Origin: a virus
Virus record (IMG/VR): IMGVR_UViG_3300033571_006274
Location: 1 to 30,623 of that record
Direction: 5' to 3' (one strand)
Length of the DNA stretch: 30,623 bases
Shown here: positions 7,221-15,909 of the stretch, in pieces
How the letters are laid out: each line of letters starts with the position of its first letter
How positions within the stretch are numbered: the first letter of the stretch is position 1
Translations under genes and position numbers: made by a program
Notes under the pieces: generated by a model
Database searches by the model: none
What the model was told of the DNA's origin: nothing
What the model saw: the letters and a program-made list of their open reading frames with translations, nothing else

Positions 7221-8521
7221 TGCGCCCAGAATCTAAATCAGGTACCGGCTTAATCCATAGACTGTCGATTACATCGACGGCAACATCTATCAATATGGAT
7301 ATTAAAGCTCTTGCTGGTGAGATTAGCTATTATGAAAGTATAGATTCACCTTGTATATCAATGACCATAAGTGTTATTGATGGTGCAGGGTTAAGAACAT
7401 CTTTGCCTATTGTTGGTGGAGAATCACTTACATATAGCATATCAGATTCATTTGCATCATCTAATCCTATAACCAATAAAATGATTTTATATAAACTATC
7501 TAACAAAGTTAGGGTAAAACCTAATGTTGATGCTTATGATATGTTTATGACAACAGAAGATTTTTTAAAAGATCAATATACTTTGGTGTCAAACTCATTT
7601 GATACAAGAAATATTGATGAAATGGTTAGAAAGATATTTGATGAACATATCGCGCCGATATCAGGTAAAAAATTAGTTACTATAGAACCTACTGATGGAC
7701 TTTATACCAGTACATTTCCTAGGGTTAGTCCATTTACAGCATTAAAATATCTATCTGATGAAGCTAAAGCCGCGGATAGAAAAAGTGCATCAAATTATTT
7801 CTTTTTTGAAAATGCTAAAGGATATCATTTTGTATCATTTCAGTATTTGATAAAACAACCGCCTAAAAAGAGATTCTATTTGCTTGAAGATTATCTAGAA
7901 AATGATAGACAGTTTGAAAGACAAAGAGTTATCGCTATTGAAGAACCAGTAAGCTTTGATATGATGTCTGGAATATCTACTGGTCAATTTGGTACACAAG
8001 TTCTCGCGATAGATCCTGTCGCTAAAAGATTTAGATCATCACAATATCTTTATGATAGAGATTATTCTTCCGTTGATCATTCTGCATCAAATCGTAGATT
8101 GTCACCTAATACATCTAAGTCATATGGTACCTCAATATCAAGAGAAAAATTCATAGTATCTAATTCATATAGAGGTTCATTATCTTTTGTATCAGAAAGA
8201 GAAAGTGATACTGAAAATGATTATCGCCGCCGCCAAGAATTTTTAGGATTTGAGACTGCATCAAAGGCAGATTTATTGTCAAATGTAACTAAAGTTATGG
8301 TTCATGGTGATTCAGGTATAGCCGCAGGTGATACGATTGAACTTGTCATTCCTCAATCTGGAGAATCCAGAATGTCTCGTAGACAGTTTGATGGTCTAGC
8401 GGGCGGTAAATATCTGGTTACCGCGGTTGCACATAGACTAGGTGGTATGGGCTTTACATATGGTACTGTTATGGAATGTGTCAAAGATTCTTATTCTCAG
8501 CCAATTGATGGGAGACAATAA
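7220..8521 (+). CDS. 27: Baseplate hub protein gp27-like
   Basis: A 433-residue protein (T4 gp27 is 391). The N-terminal part (LIHRLSITSTATSINMDIKA, YYESIDSPCISMTISVIDGA, SLPIVGGESLTYSI) has the beta-barrel hub-domain pattern found in gp27 and in the N-terminal half of VgrG. A central region (YFFFENAKGYHFVSFQYLI) is the usual hub signature around residue 200. The last part, with GDTIELVIPQSG and GKYLVTAVAHRLGGMGFTYG, forms the C-terminal hub barrel. It lies directly upstream of the gp5-like spike, its structural partner in the central trimer. The start ATG overlaps the gp53 stop. In T4 gene 27 lies after 51, so its position here is rearranged. Confidence 0.72.
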   Translation: MRPESKSGTGLIHRLSITSTATSINMDIKALAGEISYYESIDSPCISMTISVIDGAGLRTSLPIVGGESLTYSISDSFASSNPITNKMILYKLSNKVRVKPNVDAYDMFMTTEDFLKDQYTLVSNSFDTRNIDEMVRKIFDEHIAPISGKKLVTIEPTDGLYTSTFPRVSPFTALKYLSDEAKAADRKSASNYFFFENAKGYHFVSFQYLIKQPPKKRFYLLEDYLENDRQFERQRVIAIEEPVSFDMMSGISTGQFGTQVLAIDPVAKRFRSSQYLYDRDYSSVDHSASNRRLSPNTSKSYGTSISREKFIVSNSYRGSLSFVSERESDTENDYRRRQEFLGFETASKADLLSNVTKVMVHGDSGIAAGDTIELVIPQSGESRMSRRQFDGLAGGKYLVTAVAHRLGGMGFTYGTVMECVKDSYSQPIDGRQ

Positions 8522-8523
8522 TT

Positions 8524-9765
8524 ATGCCAGTCCGTGATGGTGAGTGGTTAGGTACAGGCGGATTTACTTGGTTTATGGGTATTATTGAAGATAGAAATGA
8601 TCCAATTCGTATTGGACGTGTTAGAGTTAGATGCTTTGGTTGGCACACATCTGATAAAGAAACACTACCTACAGATAATCTACCTTGGGCACAGGTTATG
8701 ATACCTGTAACATCAGCATCGACAAGTGGTGTTGGAAGTTCACCGACTGGTTTAGTCGAAGGTAGTTGGGTTGTTGGGTTTTTCATGGATGGTAATAGAG
8801 CACAGCAACCAATGGTCATGGGAACCTTTCATGGTGTTGCTGGTGATGCCTCAACTTCAAGCGAAGGATTTAATGATCCAAATGCAACATATCCTGTGGT
8901 ACAGAATACTCCTGATACAACAGGTCTTGCTATAGGCGGAACCGCATATATTAATCACTCAACAACATTAGATAGGTCAAATAATCGTGAGAGTGTAAGA
9001 GATGTTCCTACCGCTAAAGTGATGCCGCTATCATCAGTTACATTTGATGAAGGCGCTGAAACTTATGAATTAAAGACTTGGGATTTTCCTGCATTACATA
9101 GTGACACTAATCCACCGTTATATCCATTTAATCATGTTCGTACGACAGAATCAGGTCATGTCATTGAATTTGATGATACTGCGGGCGCCCGTAGAATCCA
9201 TGAATATCATGCATCTGGTACTAATCGCGAAATCCGTGATGATGGTACGAGAACCACTTACATAGTTGGTGATGATTTTGAAGTGGTAATTAAGAATAAA
9301 AATGTTTTGATAAATGGTTCATGTAATGTCACAATCAAAGGTGATGCTAGATTGCTAGTCAATGGAAATATGATACAAGAGGTTACTGGCGATTATCATG
9401 TATCCGTTAGAGGTGATATGCATACAAAAGTTGACGGTAATCAATATTTTGAGATACTTGGTTCTGTAAATTCTCAGATAAACACTAATGAAAGCAAAAG
9501 AATTACTGGTGATAGTGTATTAACTGTTGGTGGTGAATTGACAGAAAATTATAACGGTGAACATAAGACTACAAATTTGTCTGATGTCACAAATATAGTG
9601 CAAGGTGATGTATTACAAATAATATCAGGAAAATCTACTAAAGTTTCTACTGGAGATATGGTATTGGGATCGGGATCTGAAATGAATGTAGCAGGTAGTT
9701 CATCTGCAACATTTGGTTCTCCTGGTCCAACCAAAGTCAAAGGTTCTAGGGTGGATCTAAACTAA
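8524..9765 (+). CDS. 5: Central spike protein gp5-like, without lysozyme domain
   Basis: A 413-residue protein (T4 gp5 is 575). The N-terminal OB-fold (about 1-110) shows FMGIIEDRNDPIRIGRVRVR, LPWAQVMIPVTSAS and GSWVVGFFMDGNRAQQPMVM. A linker (110-195) follows, and then HVRTTESGHVIEFDDTAGAR and GTRTTYIVGD start the repeating beta-helix, which continues to the end with short VxxxG-type strands (DFEVVIKNKNVLINGSCNVT and so on). This is the membrane-piercing needle trimer. T4 gp5 has a lysozyme domain between OB and helix. Here the linker is too short and has no such motif. It sits between gp27-like and PAAR genes, so the whole needle is encoded in order. Confidence 0.85.
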   Translation: MPVRDGEWLGTGGFTWFMGIIEDRNDPIRIGRVRVRCFGWHTSDKETLPTDNLPWAQVMIPVTSASTSGVGSSPTGLVEGSWVVGFFMDGNRAQQPMVMGTFHGVAGDASTSSEGFNDPNATYPVVQNTPDTTGLAIGGTAYINHSTTLDRSNNRESVRDVPTAKVMPLSSVTFDEGAETYELKTWDFPALHSDTNPPLYPFNHVRTTESGHVIEFDDTAGARRIHEYHASGTNREIRDDGTRTTYIVGDDFEVVIKNKNVLINGSCNVTIKGDARLLVNGNMIQEVTGDYHVSVRGDMHTKVDGNQYFEILGSVNSQINTNESKRITGDSVLTVGGELTENYNGEHKTTNLSDVTNIVQGDVLQIISGKSTKVSTGDMVLGSGSEMNVAGSSSATFGSPGPTKVKGSRVDLN

Positions 9766-10067
9766 TGACTAATGCTATACACAGACACGGTGATTCTAGA
9801 ATATGTGGTGCAACCACTACAGTGATTGGTCAAACAACAGTCTATGCAAATAATAAATTGGTTGCTGTTAATGGTGATACCAATACCCATGGTGCAGGGG
9901 GCTTAATAGCAGCTACAAAAAATGTTTATATTAATGGTAAGATGGTAGCTAATATTGGTGATCAAGCTAATCAAGATAATCTTTGTGGTGTACCATTTCA
10001 ATCACCTCTGCATTGCAATCCTTATGCAACCACAGGTTCCTCTGACGTATTTGTAGGTGATCCATGA
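9765..10067 (+). CDS. PAAR-domain spike tip protein
   Basis: A 100-residue protein with the PAAR-like pattern: HGDSRICGATTTVIGQTTVY, then VAVNGDTNTHGAGGLI, VYINGKMVANIGDQ and a Cys/His-rich end (CGVPFQSPLHCNP). PAAR proteins form the sharp cone on the tip of the spike trimer and usually bind a metal through His/Cys; H7, H38, H74 and the C-terminal cysteines are candidates. In T4 this role is played by gp5.4. The start ATG overlaps the gp5 stop (TAATG), and its own stop overlaps the next start (ATGA), so spike and tip are tightly co-translated. Confidence 0.85.
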   Translation: MTNAIHRHGDSRICGATTTVIGQTTVYANNKLVAVNGDTNTHGAGGLIAATKNVYINGKMVANIGDQANQDNLCGVPFQSPLHCNPYATTGSSDVFVGDP

Positions 10068-10882
10068 GCGGACAGATAACTGAACGGTTGGTTACAGCCG
10101 CACAAAGAATAAATGCAAATTCTGCTCCTTGCGGTATTGGCGCAGGATTACAATCATTAAATCAAGCAATTAGTAGAGCAACCACTCAAGTTGAGCAGGT
10201 ATTACAAAATGCAGCAGACATTGTATCTGCAATACAAACTTTACCTCAAACTATAGCAAGAGAAATTCAAACTGTAGCTACTGAGATGGTTGATGGATTA
10301 GTTGGTGAAATCACAACAGAACTTGACAAAATAACTCTCCCTGATGAAATCAGAACATTGATGTCTGCGGTCAATGATCCAGTTAGATTTGTACAGCAAT
10401 ATATTAGAATTGAAAATCTATTTCCTGATATCAATCTAAATGAGTTATTAGGACAAATATCATTACCTGGATTTAATTTATGTTCAATGGTACCAAATAT
10501 AGAAATAATAGGTGGTCAAACTACAGAACAAGCTAATCAGGTACCACCGTCTTCTGGTAATGCTGAGGCTCAACCACCGCCAGCTCCAATACCTACACCA
10601 GAAACACCAGTAGAACAACCCAATACATCGATTGCTGCACAGAGGGTAATTGTCGAGGAGCTACCTCCAATTGGTGAAAATCGCGGTCTTACAGAGCAAC
10701 AAAGACAATCGCGAACATCACAGTATTATAATGAATTGCTTGCCAATACTAATCAACGCGCTGCTATTCTAACACAGTTAGAAAATGCAGTACCAGGTTC
10801 TGATGAATATAATCGATTGCTTGATGAGAGGGATCGACTTAATGAAGAATCGACTAGAATTAGGGCAAATAGACCTAATTAA
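10064..10882 (+). CDS. Unknown coiled-coil protein between PAAR and gp25
   Basis: A 272-residue protein without a recognised function. The N-terminal half is helical (QSLNQAISRATTQVEQVLQN, QTIAREIQTVATEMVDGLVG). A small motif then reads FNLCSMVPNIEIIGG, which I associate with structural hypotheticals of marine T4-like phages. Next comes a Pro-rich linker (PPPAPIPTPETPVEQP) and a charged, helical C-terminus rich in Arg/Glu/Asn. It overlaps the PAAR stop by four bases and ends 57 bases before gp25. A spike or hub accessory role is plausible from location alone. No signal peptide or membrane segment is seen. Confidence 0.7.
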   Translation: MSGQITERLVTAAQRINANSAPCGIGAGLQSLNQAISRATTQVEQVLQNAADIVSAIQTLPQTIAREIQTVATEMVDGLVGEITTELDKITLPDEIRTLMSAVNDPVRFVQQYIRIENLFPDINLNELLGQISLPGFNLCSMVPNIEIIGGQTTEQANQVPPSSGNAEAQPPPAPIPTPETPVEQPNTSIAAQRVIVEELPPIGENRGLTEQQRQSRTSQYYNELLANTNQRAAILTQLENAVPGSDEYNRLLDERDRLNEESTRIRANRPN

Positions 10883-10910
10883 AATAATACCCTAAAGGCT
10901 TTTTGTCTCT

Positions 10911-10918
10911 GCTAAATA
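10911..10918 (+). promoter_or_regulatory. Putative late promoter box before gp25
   Basis: GCTAAATA, a CTAAATA variant of the T4 late -10 box, lies in the 57-base gap before gp25. Expected start about 10924, then GGAG at 10930-10933 and ATG at 10940. A short C-rich/G-rich hairpin (CCTAAAGG then five T's) lies just upstream and is too weak to call a terminator. Confidence 0.45.
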
Positions 10919-10939
10919 TGCCAAGAAACGGAGATAAAA

Positions 10940-11338
10940 ATGTCTGGTGCCATAAAATCGCTTGTGTTCAAAGATTTTGATCTGAACATGAAATCGCATC
11001 CAGTAACAGGTAAACTTATTACTCGTAAGAATAATGATTCTTTGAAGCAAGCTTTAAAGTGTCTTATATTGACTGACAAAGGTGAACGACCGTTTAGACC
11101 ATTGTTTGGTTCTGATATTCGTCAAAGACTATTTGATTTAATGGATCCTGCTATAGCATCCACTATAGAATTTGATGTTATGACTGCAATCAAGAATTAT
11201 GAAGAACGAGTTGAACTAATAGCTGTGGGTGTTGACGGTGATCCTGATAGCAATAATCTTGTAGTAAATATAACATTCAGACCCATTAATACTCAAGTAC
11301 CAAGCACGTTGGTGGTTTCGCTGGAGACGATACGATAA
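10940..11338 (+). CDS. 25: Baseplate wedge protein gp25
   Basis: A 132-residue protein, identical in length to T4 gp25. The family core is visible: NDSLKQALKCLILTDKGERP then FRPLFGSDIRQRLFDLMDP. VEFDVMTAIKNYEERVEL-type helix and a beta-rich C-terminus (NLVVNITFRPINTQVPSTLV) follow. gp25 has a fold shared with T6SS TssE and anchors the sheath to the wedge. GGAG lies about 6 nt before the ATG. Its stop overlaps the gp6 ATG (TAATG), the usual gp25-gp6 coupling. Confidence 0.92.
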   Translation: MSGAIKSLVFKDFDLNMKSHPVTGKLITRKNNDSLKQALKCLILTDKGERPFRPLFGSDIRQRLFDLMDPAIASTIEFDVMTAIKNYEERVELIAVGVDGDPDSNNLVVNITFRPINTQVPSTLVVSLETIR

Positions 11339-13182
11339 TGGCAGCTAATAGCGCATTGACCATCACAGGTCTAGATTTCGATTCAATTCGTCTCAATCTG
11401 CGTAATTTTCTTGCAGGTAGACCTGAATTTGTCGATTTTGATTTTGAAGATTCTGCAATAGGTACTCTACTTGATCTTCTATCATATAATACCTATTATA
11501 TGTCATTTTATGCAAATATGGCTGCTAATGAATCATTTCTTGATACTGCTCAAATATATGAGAATGTTGCATCTAGAGCAAAGATGTTGGGTTATATTCC
11601 CTTATCAGCTAGAGGTGCTAGTGCAAATGTCAAGATTACATTTAATACGGCGATAGCTAATGCTACATTTCGCACTATAACAATTCCAAAAAATACTCAA
11701 TTTAAATCGACAATAAATTCTGTTTCATATACTTTTGTGACACCAAAATCTTATTCTATTGCAGCCAATTCATCAAATCGTTTCTTTGGTTATATTGATG
11801 TAGTTGAAGGTACACCATTAACTCATAGATTTTTATTTACTGCGGCCAATACGTCATTTGTTTTACCAAATGCTAATACTGATACATCTTCACTATCGGT
11901 TACAGTAACTACTTCAGGTAATACGCAAACATATACAGAAATATCTGATTTAAAATCAGTAAATTCATCATCTCAAGTATTTTTCATTGAACCTGATAGG
12001 AATAAACTTTACAAGGTAGGTTTTGGTGACAATATTTTAGGTAAAAAACCCGCATATAATAGCACAGTAACAGTAAGTTATAGAGTTAGTAATGGTGTTA
12101 GAGCAAATGGTGCTAATAATTTTACTGCTATGGGACCAGTTGGCGGGCAAACAAGTTTTACTTTGACAACTATTGAACGTGCGACTGGTGGGGCGGAAAT
12201 TGAGAGCATTGAATCTATTCGATATAATGCACCTAGAACATATGAAACCCAAAATAGAGCTGTTACGGCAGAAGATTATCGTCGCATAGTATTGCGCGAC
12301 AATCCTGATATTTCTGGTGCTTCTGTATGGGGTGGTGAAGAAAATGACCCACCAATTTACGGTAAAGTTTTTATGGCGCTTACAGCACGTCAAGGTGCTT
12401 TAATATCCACACGTCGCAAAAATCAAATTAGGTCAGAATTGAGAAAATATATTGTTCAGGCTATTGATACCGAAATTGTCGATCCAACATATCTATATGT
12501 AGTACCTACTGTTACTGTTAGATATGACCCAATTGATACAACTCTATCTGCTAGTGAGATAGGTGCTCTTGTAGCAAATAAAATAATTGAATATGAAGCC
12601 ACAAATCTTAATAGATTTGATGGTAAATTTAGATATTCCAGATTTCTTGATGTTATAGATTCCGCTAGCACCTCTATTAAATCAACCACAGCTGATATTA
12701 GCGTTCAAAAAAGATTTATACCATCACTTACCTCTAAAAATACATACAAGCTAACATTCAATAGAGGTATATTTCATCCTAATGATGGTTATGTCTCGGC
12801 TGTTTCATCAAATGCATTTACATATGAAGGATATACGTCGTATTTTGATGATGACGGGTATGGAAATGTAAGAATTTATTATTTGTCAAATGCACAACGT
12901 AATTATATACAGACTATTGGAACTATTGATTATGATATAGGATTAATTACATTAAATGCATTTAAGCCAGATGCTATAAACGGTGAAATAAGCATTACGG
13001 TTAAACTTGCGGATTATAATGTGTATCCAATAAGAAATCAAATTTTACTATTAACCGAATCGCGAGTTAAAGTATTAAATGATATTTCTAGTCGTGAAGA
13101 ATTTCTAACAAGCTCCATCTCTACGGTGGGAACAACAACAACATTTAATTCTTCGGCATTATCGCCGATAACGGTATATTGA
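11338..13182 (+). CDS. 6: Baseplate wedge protein gp6
   Basis: A 614-residue protein (T4 gp6 is 660). The N-terminus LDFDSIRLNLRNFLAGRPEF followed by DSAIGTLLDLLSYNTYYMSF and YANMAANESFLDTAQ is a strong match for the gp6/P2 gpJ/TssF family. Later landmarks include RAVTAEDYRRIVLRDNPDIS (about residue 310) and QAIDTEIVDPTYLYVVPTVT. gp6 dimers form the ring that holds the baseplate wedges together. It starts within the gp25 stop and ends one base before gp7-like. Confidence is very high. Confidence 0.93.
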   Translation: MAANSALTITGLDFDSIRLNLRNFLAGRPEFVDFDFEDSAIGTLLDLLSYNTYYMSFYANMAANESFLDTAQIYENVASRAKMLGYIPLSARGASANVKITFNTAIANATFRTITIPKNTQFKSTINSVSYTFVTPKSYSIAANSSNRFFGYIDVVEGTPLTHRFLFTAANTSFVLPNANTDTSSLSVTVTTSGNTQTYTEISDLKSVNSSSQVFFIEPDRNKLYKVGFGDNILGKKPAYNSTVTVSYRVSNGVRANGANNFTAMGPVGGQTSFTLTTIERATGGAEIESIESIRYNAPRTYETQNRAVTAEDYRRIVLRDNPDISGASVWGGEENDPPIYGKVFMALTARQGALISTRRKNQIRSELRKYIVQAIDTEIVDPTYLYVVPTVTVRYDPIDTTLSASEIGALVANKIIEYEATNLNRFDGKFRYSRFLDVIDSASTSIKSTTADISVQKRFIPSLTSKNTYKLTFNRGIFHPNDGYVSAVSSNAFTYEGYTSYFDDDGYGNVRIYYLSNAQRNYIQTIGTIDYDIGLITLNAFKPDAINGEISITVKLADYNVYPIRNQILLLTESRVKVLNDISSREEFLTSSISTVGTTTTFNSSALSPITVY

Positions 13183-13183
13183 T

Positions 13184-15883
13184 ATGAGCATTTCTGGTGC
13201 TGATGAAACCTTTAAACGTATATCGCCTCTTATTGAGAGACAATTTCCTGCGTTCATAAGGGAAGAAGGTCCTAGATTTGTTGCATTTCTTAAAGCATAT
13301 TATGAATACCTAGAACAACAAGGTAATGCTGTACAAGCAAGTAGAAGCTTATTAGAATATCAAGATATAGATCGAACCATAGATTCTTTTGTGGAATATT
13401 TTCGCAAAGAATTTATGATTAGTATACCAAAAAATACTTTGGCTGATCAAAGATTATTGGTTAAACATATACGAGATTTCTATAGAACTAAAGGTTCTGA
13501 ATTTTCTTATAAATTTTTATTTCGCGCACTTTTTAATCAAGAAATTGAAATATATTATCCTGGCGATTATGTTCTACGTGCTTCTGATGGTAGGTGGATT
13601 AGAGAAACCTTATTAAGAGTTGGTCGTCCATTTTCTACGACACCTTCTATATTTGAAGGCCGAACGATTACTGGGTTGTCTTCAGGTGCTACAGCTAAGG
13701 TTCAAGGAATTTCACAAGTTAATGTTCTTGGACTTGAATTATATGAACTTATAGTTGAAAATGTTATTGGTACTTTTCAAAATGGTGAAACTGTAAATGA
13801 TTCATTAGGAAATACTGCAACTATTGAATCGCAATTTGGTTCGATAGTATCCGTTAGGATTATTGACGGTGGAGCATATCATACTATTGGAGATACACTT
13901 ACTATATCATCAGGTGCAGCTAGCGCCATAGGAACAGTATCATCAACATCACCAGTTGGTGCAGCAACTATGAGAATATCTGTAGCCGGTACTGGTTATA
14001 GAACTGATGGTAATACCATACTTACAGTTATCGGTGGTAGTGGTAATGGTTTGGTAGGAAGAGTAGTCTCATTATCTAATACTTCATCATTTCCCCTGAA
14101 TAGTGATTTGATAGGTTCAGTAGCAAATGTAGTTTTGTCAACTGGGTCCACTTTTGTTTCTTTAGGCACAAATAGTGCGTCGGTATCTGCTAATTTGGCA
14201 TCAGCCAATATATCATCAACATTGGCAACATCTTTACTTTTTTCCAATGTTACTATAGGTTCAATAAATGCAATAAGCATTTCATCTGTAGGTAGAGGAT
14301 ATGAAACATCATTACCTACAATAACTGTTAGAGATGAAATCATTTATGAACGTGAGATTGATGGTCAATATGGAAGATTCCGTGGTGGTGATGCAGTTAT
14401 TGTAGCTGAAAATGCACCAGGTACTATAACAGGTATATCAATTAAATCATCAGATGCTTCTTTTGATAGACTTTCAACATCAACAGTTGTTAATACTAGA
14501 GGTGCCGAAACAACACCTGTTGCATATACTGATGTTTCGGATATAACCAGATATACACTTAGGGCTAATACCTACAATGGTGTCGTGATACCTGATGTAT
14601 CTGGTGTTATAAACCTTAAAGGTAGATATACTGATACTAAAGGGTTTTTAAGTTCAACAAACAAATTACAAGATAATAGATTCTATCAAGAATATTCTTA
14701 TGTAATTAGAGTATCTCAAATATTAAAAAAATATAGGGATATAATTAAAAACTTAGTTCATCCAGCCGGTGTTGCATTATTTGGTGAATATAAATCATTA
14801 GCGACTCTTCCGCATCCAGGTCATGATCTTGTAAGAGGTTCTGAAGATACTGTAACAAGGATGCAAATATTTGCTAACAATGTTGGTAGACTAGTAGCAA
14901 ATTCTTTCATTAGTGTATCAGTAAATGATCTCAATAGCAGTGGTGTAGAATTTAGCACATCTGGTCGTAAAATGTATGTTGTTGGAATTAATAATGATCA
15001 GGTATGGCAATATAATTTATCAACAGCATTTGATTTAAATACTGCTAACTATTCTGGTAAAAATTTCTTAGTAGCAAATACTGCTAACAAAACATCATCT
15101 CATGGTGATAATACTCCTGTTGATATAAGATTTAAACCTGATGGTAGCAGAATGTATATCATAGGTAATACAAGACAAATTATAGAACAATATGATTTAT
15201 CTACAGCTTGGGATTTAAGTACCGCTTATATCTCACTGGATAAATTCTTAATACAGAATAATGATATATTAGTTGCAGAAGATGGCTCACCATTAGGCGA
15301 TTATGATTATACAACATCTGCATTCCAAGCTAGTGTAATTGATTTTAGTGTTACTGGTTTAGCATTTAAACCTGATGGTACAAGAATGTTTGTTGTTGGT
15401 AGCACATTTGATAATGTTGTTGAATGTAGATTAAGCACACCTTGGGATATAAAAACAGCAGAGGCATATTATAATAATATTCTGCTTGAAAATTCTGATG
15501 TATTGGTTATGGAAAATGGCTTTAATCTTATGGATGAAAATAGTCGCTTTTTTGCATTTGGTACTGAAGATGCTACGGTTAATTCTGTTACATTCTCAAA
15601 TGATGGGACAAGAATGTTTATCACTGGAACAACCAATGATAAAGTGTTCTCATATAAGATGAATACAGCTTGGGATATTACAACATTATCTTATACAAGC
15701 CAATTTGATACAACTCCTGGTTCATCACCTACAGGTATTGCACTTAGCACCGATGAGACCCGATTGTTCATAATAGACTCGTTCCTTGATAGAGTTACAA
15801 TGCATCAATTACAAGCTCGATTACTTAATGAAGATCGCACATCTATGCTATCTGAAAATAGCGAATACATTATTCAGCAATAA
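13184..15883 (+). CDS. 7: Baseplate wedge gp7-like protein with C-terminal beta-propeller repeats
   Basis: An 899-residue protein (T4 gp7 is 1032). The N-terminal 150 residues (FKRISPLIERQFPAFIREEG, RFVAFLKAYYEYLEQQGN, and DFYRTKGSEFSYKFLFRALF) are typical of the gp7-like / P2 gpI-like wedge module of marine T4-like phages. The middle (150-400) is beta-rich with Gly/Ser repeats (ITGLSSGATAKV). Residues about 470-560 contain YQEYSYVIRVSQILKKYRDI and HPAGVALFG, a conserved landmark of this group. The last 300 residues have five related repeats: SGRKMYVVG, DGSRMYIIG, DGTRMFVVG, DGTRMFITG and DETRLFIID, each except the last followed by a T(A/P)(F/W)D motif. They probably form propeller blades. 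Located between gp6 and gp8-like genes as in T4. The propeller may bind a glycan or structural partner; this is inference. Confidence 0.78.
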   Translation: MSISGADETFKRISPLIERQFPAFIREEGPRFVAFLKAYYEYLEQQGNAVQASRSLLEYQDIDRTIDSFVEYFRKEFMISIPKNTLADQRLLVKHIRDFYRTKGSEFSYKFLFRALFNQEIEIYYPGDYVLRASDGRWIRETLLRVGRPFSTTPSIFEGRTITGLSSGATAKVQGISQVNVLGLELYELIVENVIGTFQNGETVNDSLGNTATIESQFGSIVSVRIIDGGAYHTIGDTLTISSGAASAIGTVSSTSPVGAATMRISVAGTGYRTDGNTILTVIGGSGNGLVGRVVSLSNTSSFPLNSDLIGSVANVVLSTGSTFVSLGTNSASVSANLASANISSTLATSLLFSNVTIGSINAISISSVGRGYETSLPTITVRDEIIYEREIDGQYGRFRGGDAVIVAENAPGTITGISIKSSDASFDRLSTSTVVNTRGAETTPVAYTDVSDITRYTLRANTYNGVVIPDVSGVINLKGRYTDTKGFLSSTNKLQDNRFYQEYSYVIRVSQILKKYRDIIKNLVHPAGVALFGEYKSLATLPHPGHDLVRGSEDTVTRMQIFANNVGRLVANSFISVSVNDLNSSGVEFSTSGRKMYVVGINNDQVWQYNLSTAFDLNTANYSGKNFLVANTANKTSSHGDNTPVDIRFKPDGSRMYIIGNTRQIIEQYDLSTAWDLSTAYISLDKFLIQNNDILVAEDGSPLGDYDYTTSAFQASVIDFSVTGLAFKPDGTRMFVVGSTFDNVVECRLSTPWDIKTAEAYYNNILLENSDVLVMENGFNLMDENSRFFAFGTEDATVNSVTFSNDGTRMFITGTTNDKVFSYKMNTAWDITTLSYTSQFDTTPGSSPTGIALSTDETRLFIIDSFLDRVTMHQLQARLLNEDRTSMLSENSEYIIQQ

Positions 15884-15886
15884 ATA
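15879..15886 (+). promoter_or_regulatory. Putative late promoter box before gp8-like gene
   Basis: AATAAATA, 7 of 8 to the T4 late consensus, overlaps the gp7-like stop codon. With standard spacing, transcription starts near 15892, giving a short leader containing GAGGGG about 7-9 nt before the ATG at 15910. Confidence 0.5.
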
Positions 15887-15909
15887 GTGCATTATTGAGG
15901 GGTTAATAG

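Noticed and set aside
10883-10910. Possible intrinsic terminator before gp25 (CCTAAAGG followed by T's)
   Set aside because: The stem would have only two to three G-C pairs, too weak for a confident terminator.
12037-12393. Minus-strand open frame of 118 residues inside gp6
   Set aside because: It is fully inside a well-supported gp6 gene, has no family resemblance and is rich in Cys/Ile/Ser as expected for a shadow frame.
13996-14343. Minus-strand 115-residue open frame within the gp7-like gene
   Set aside because: It is a shadow of Gly/Ser/Val-rich repeats on the plus strand; the plus-strand product is continuous and family-like.
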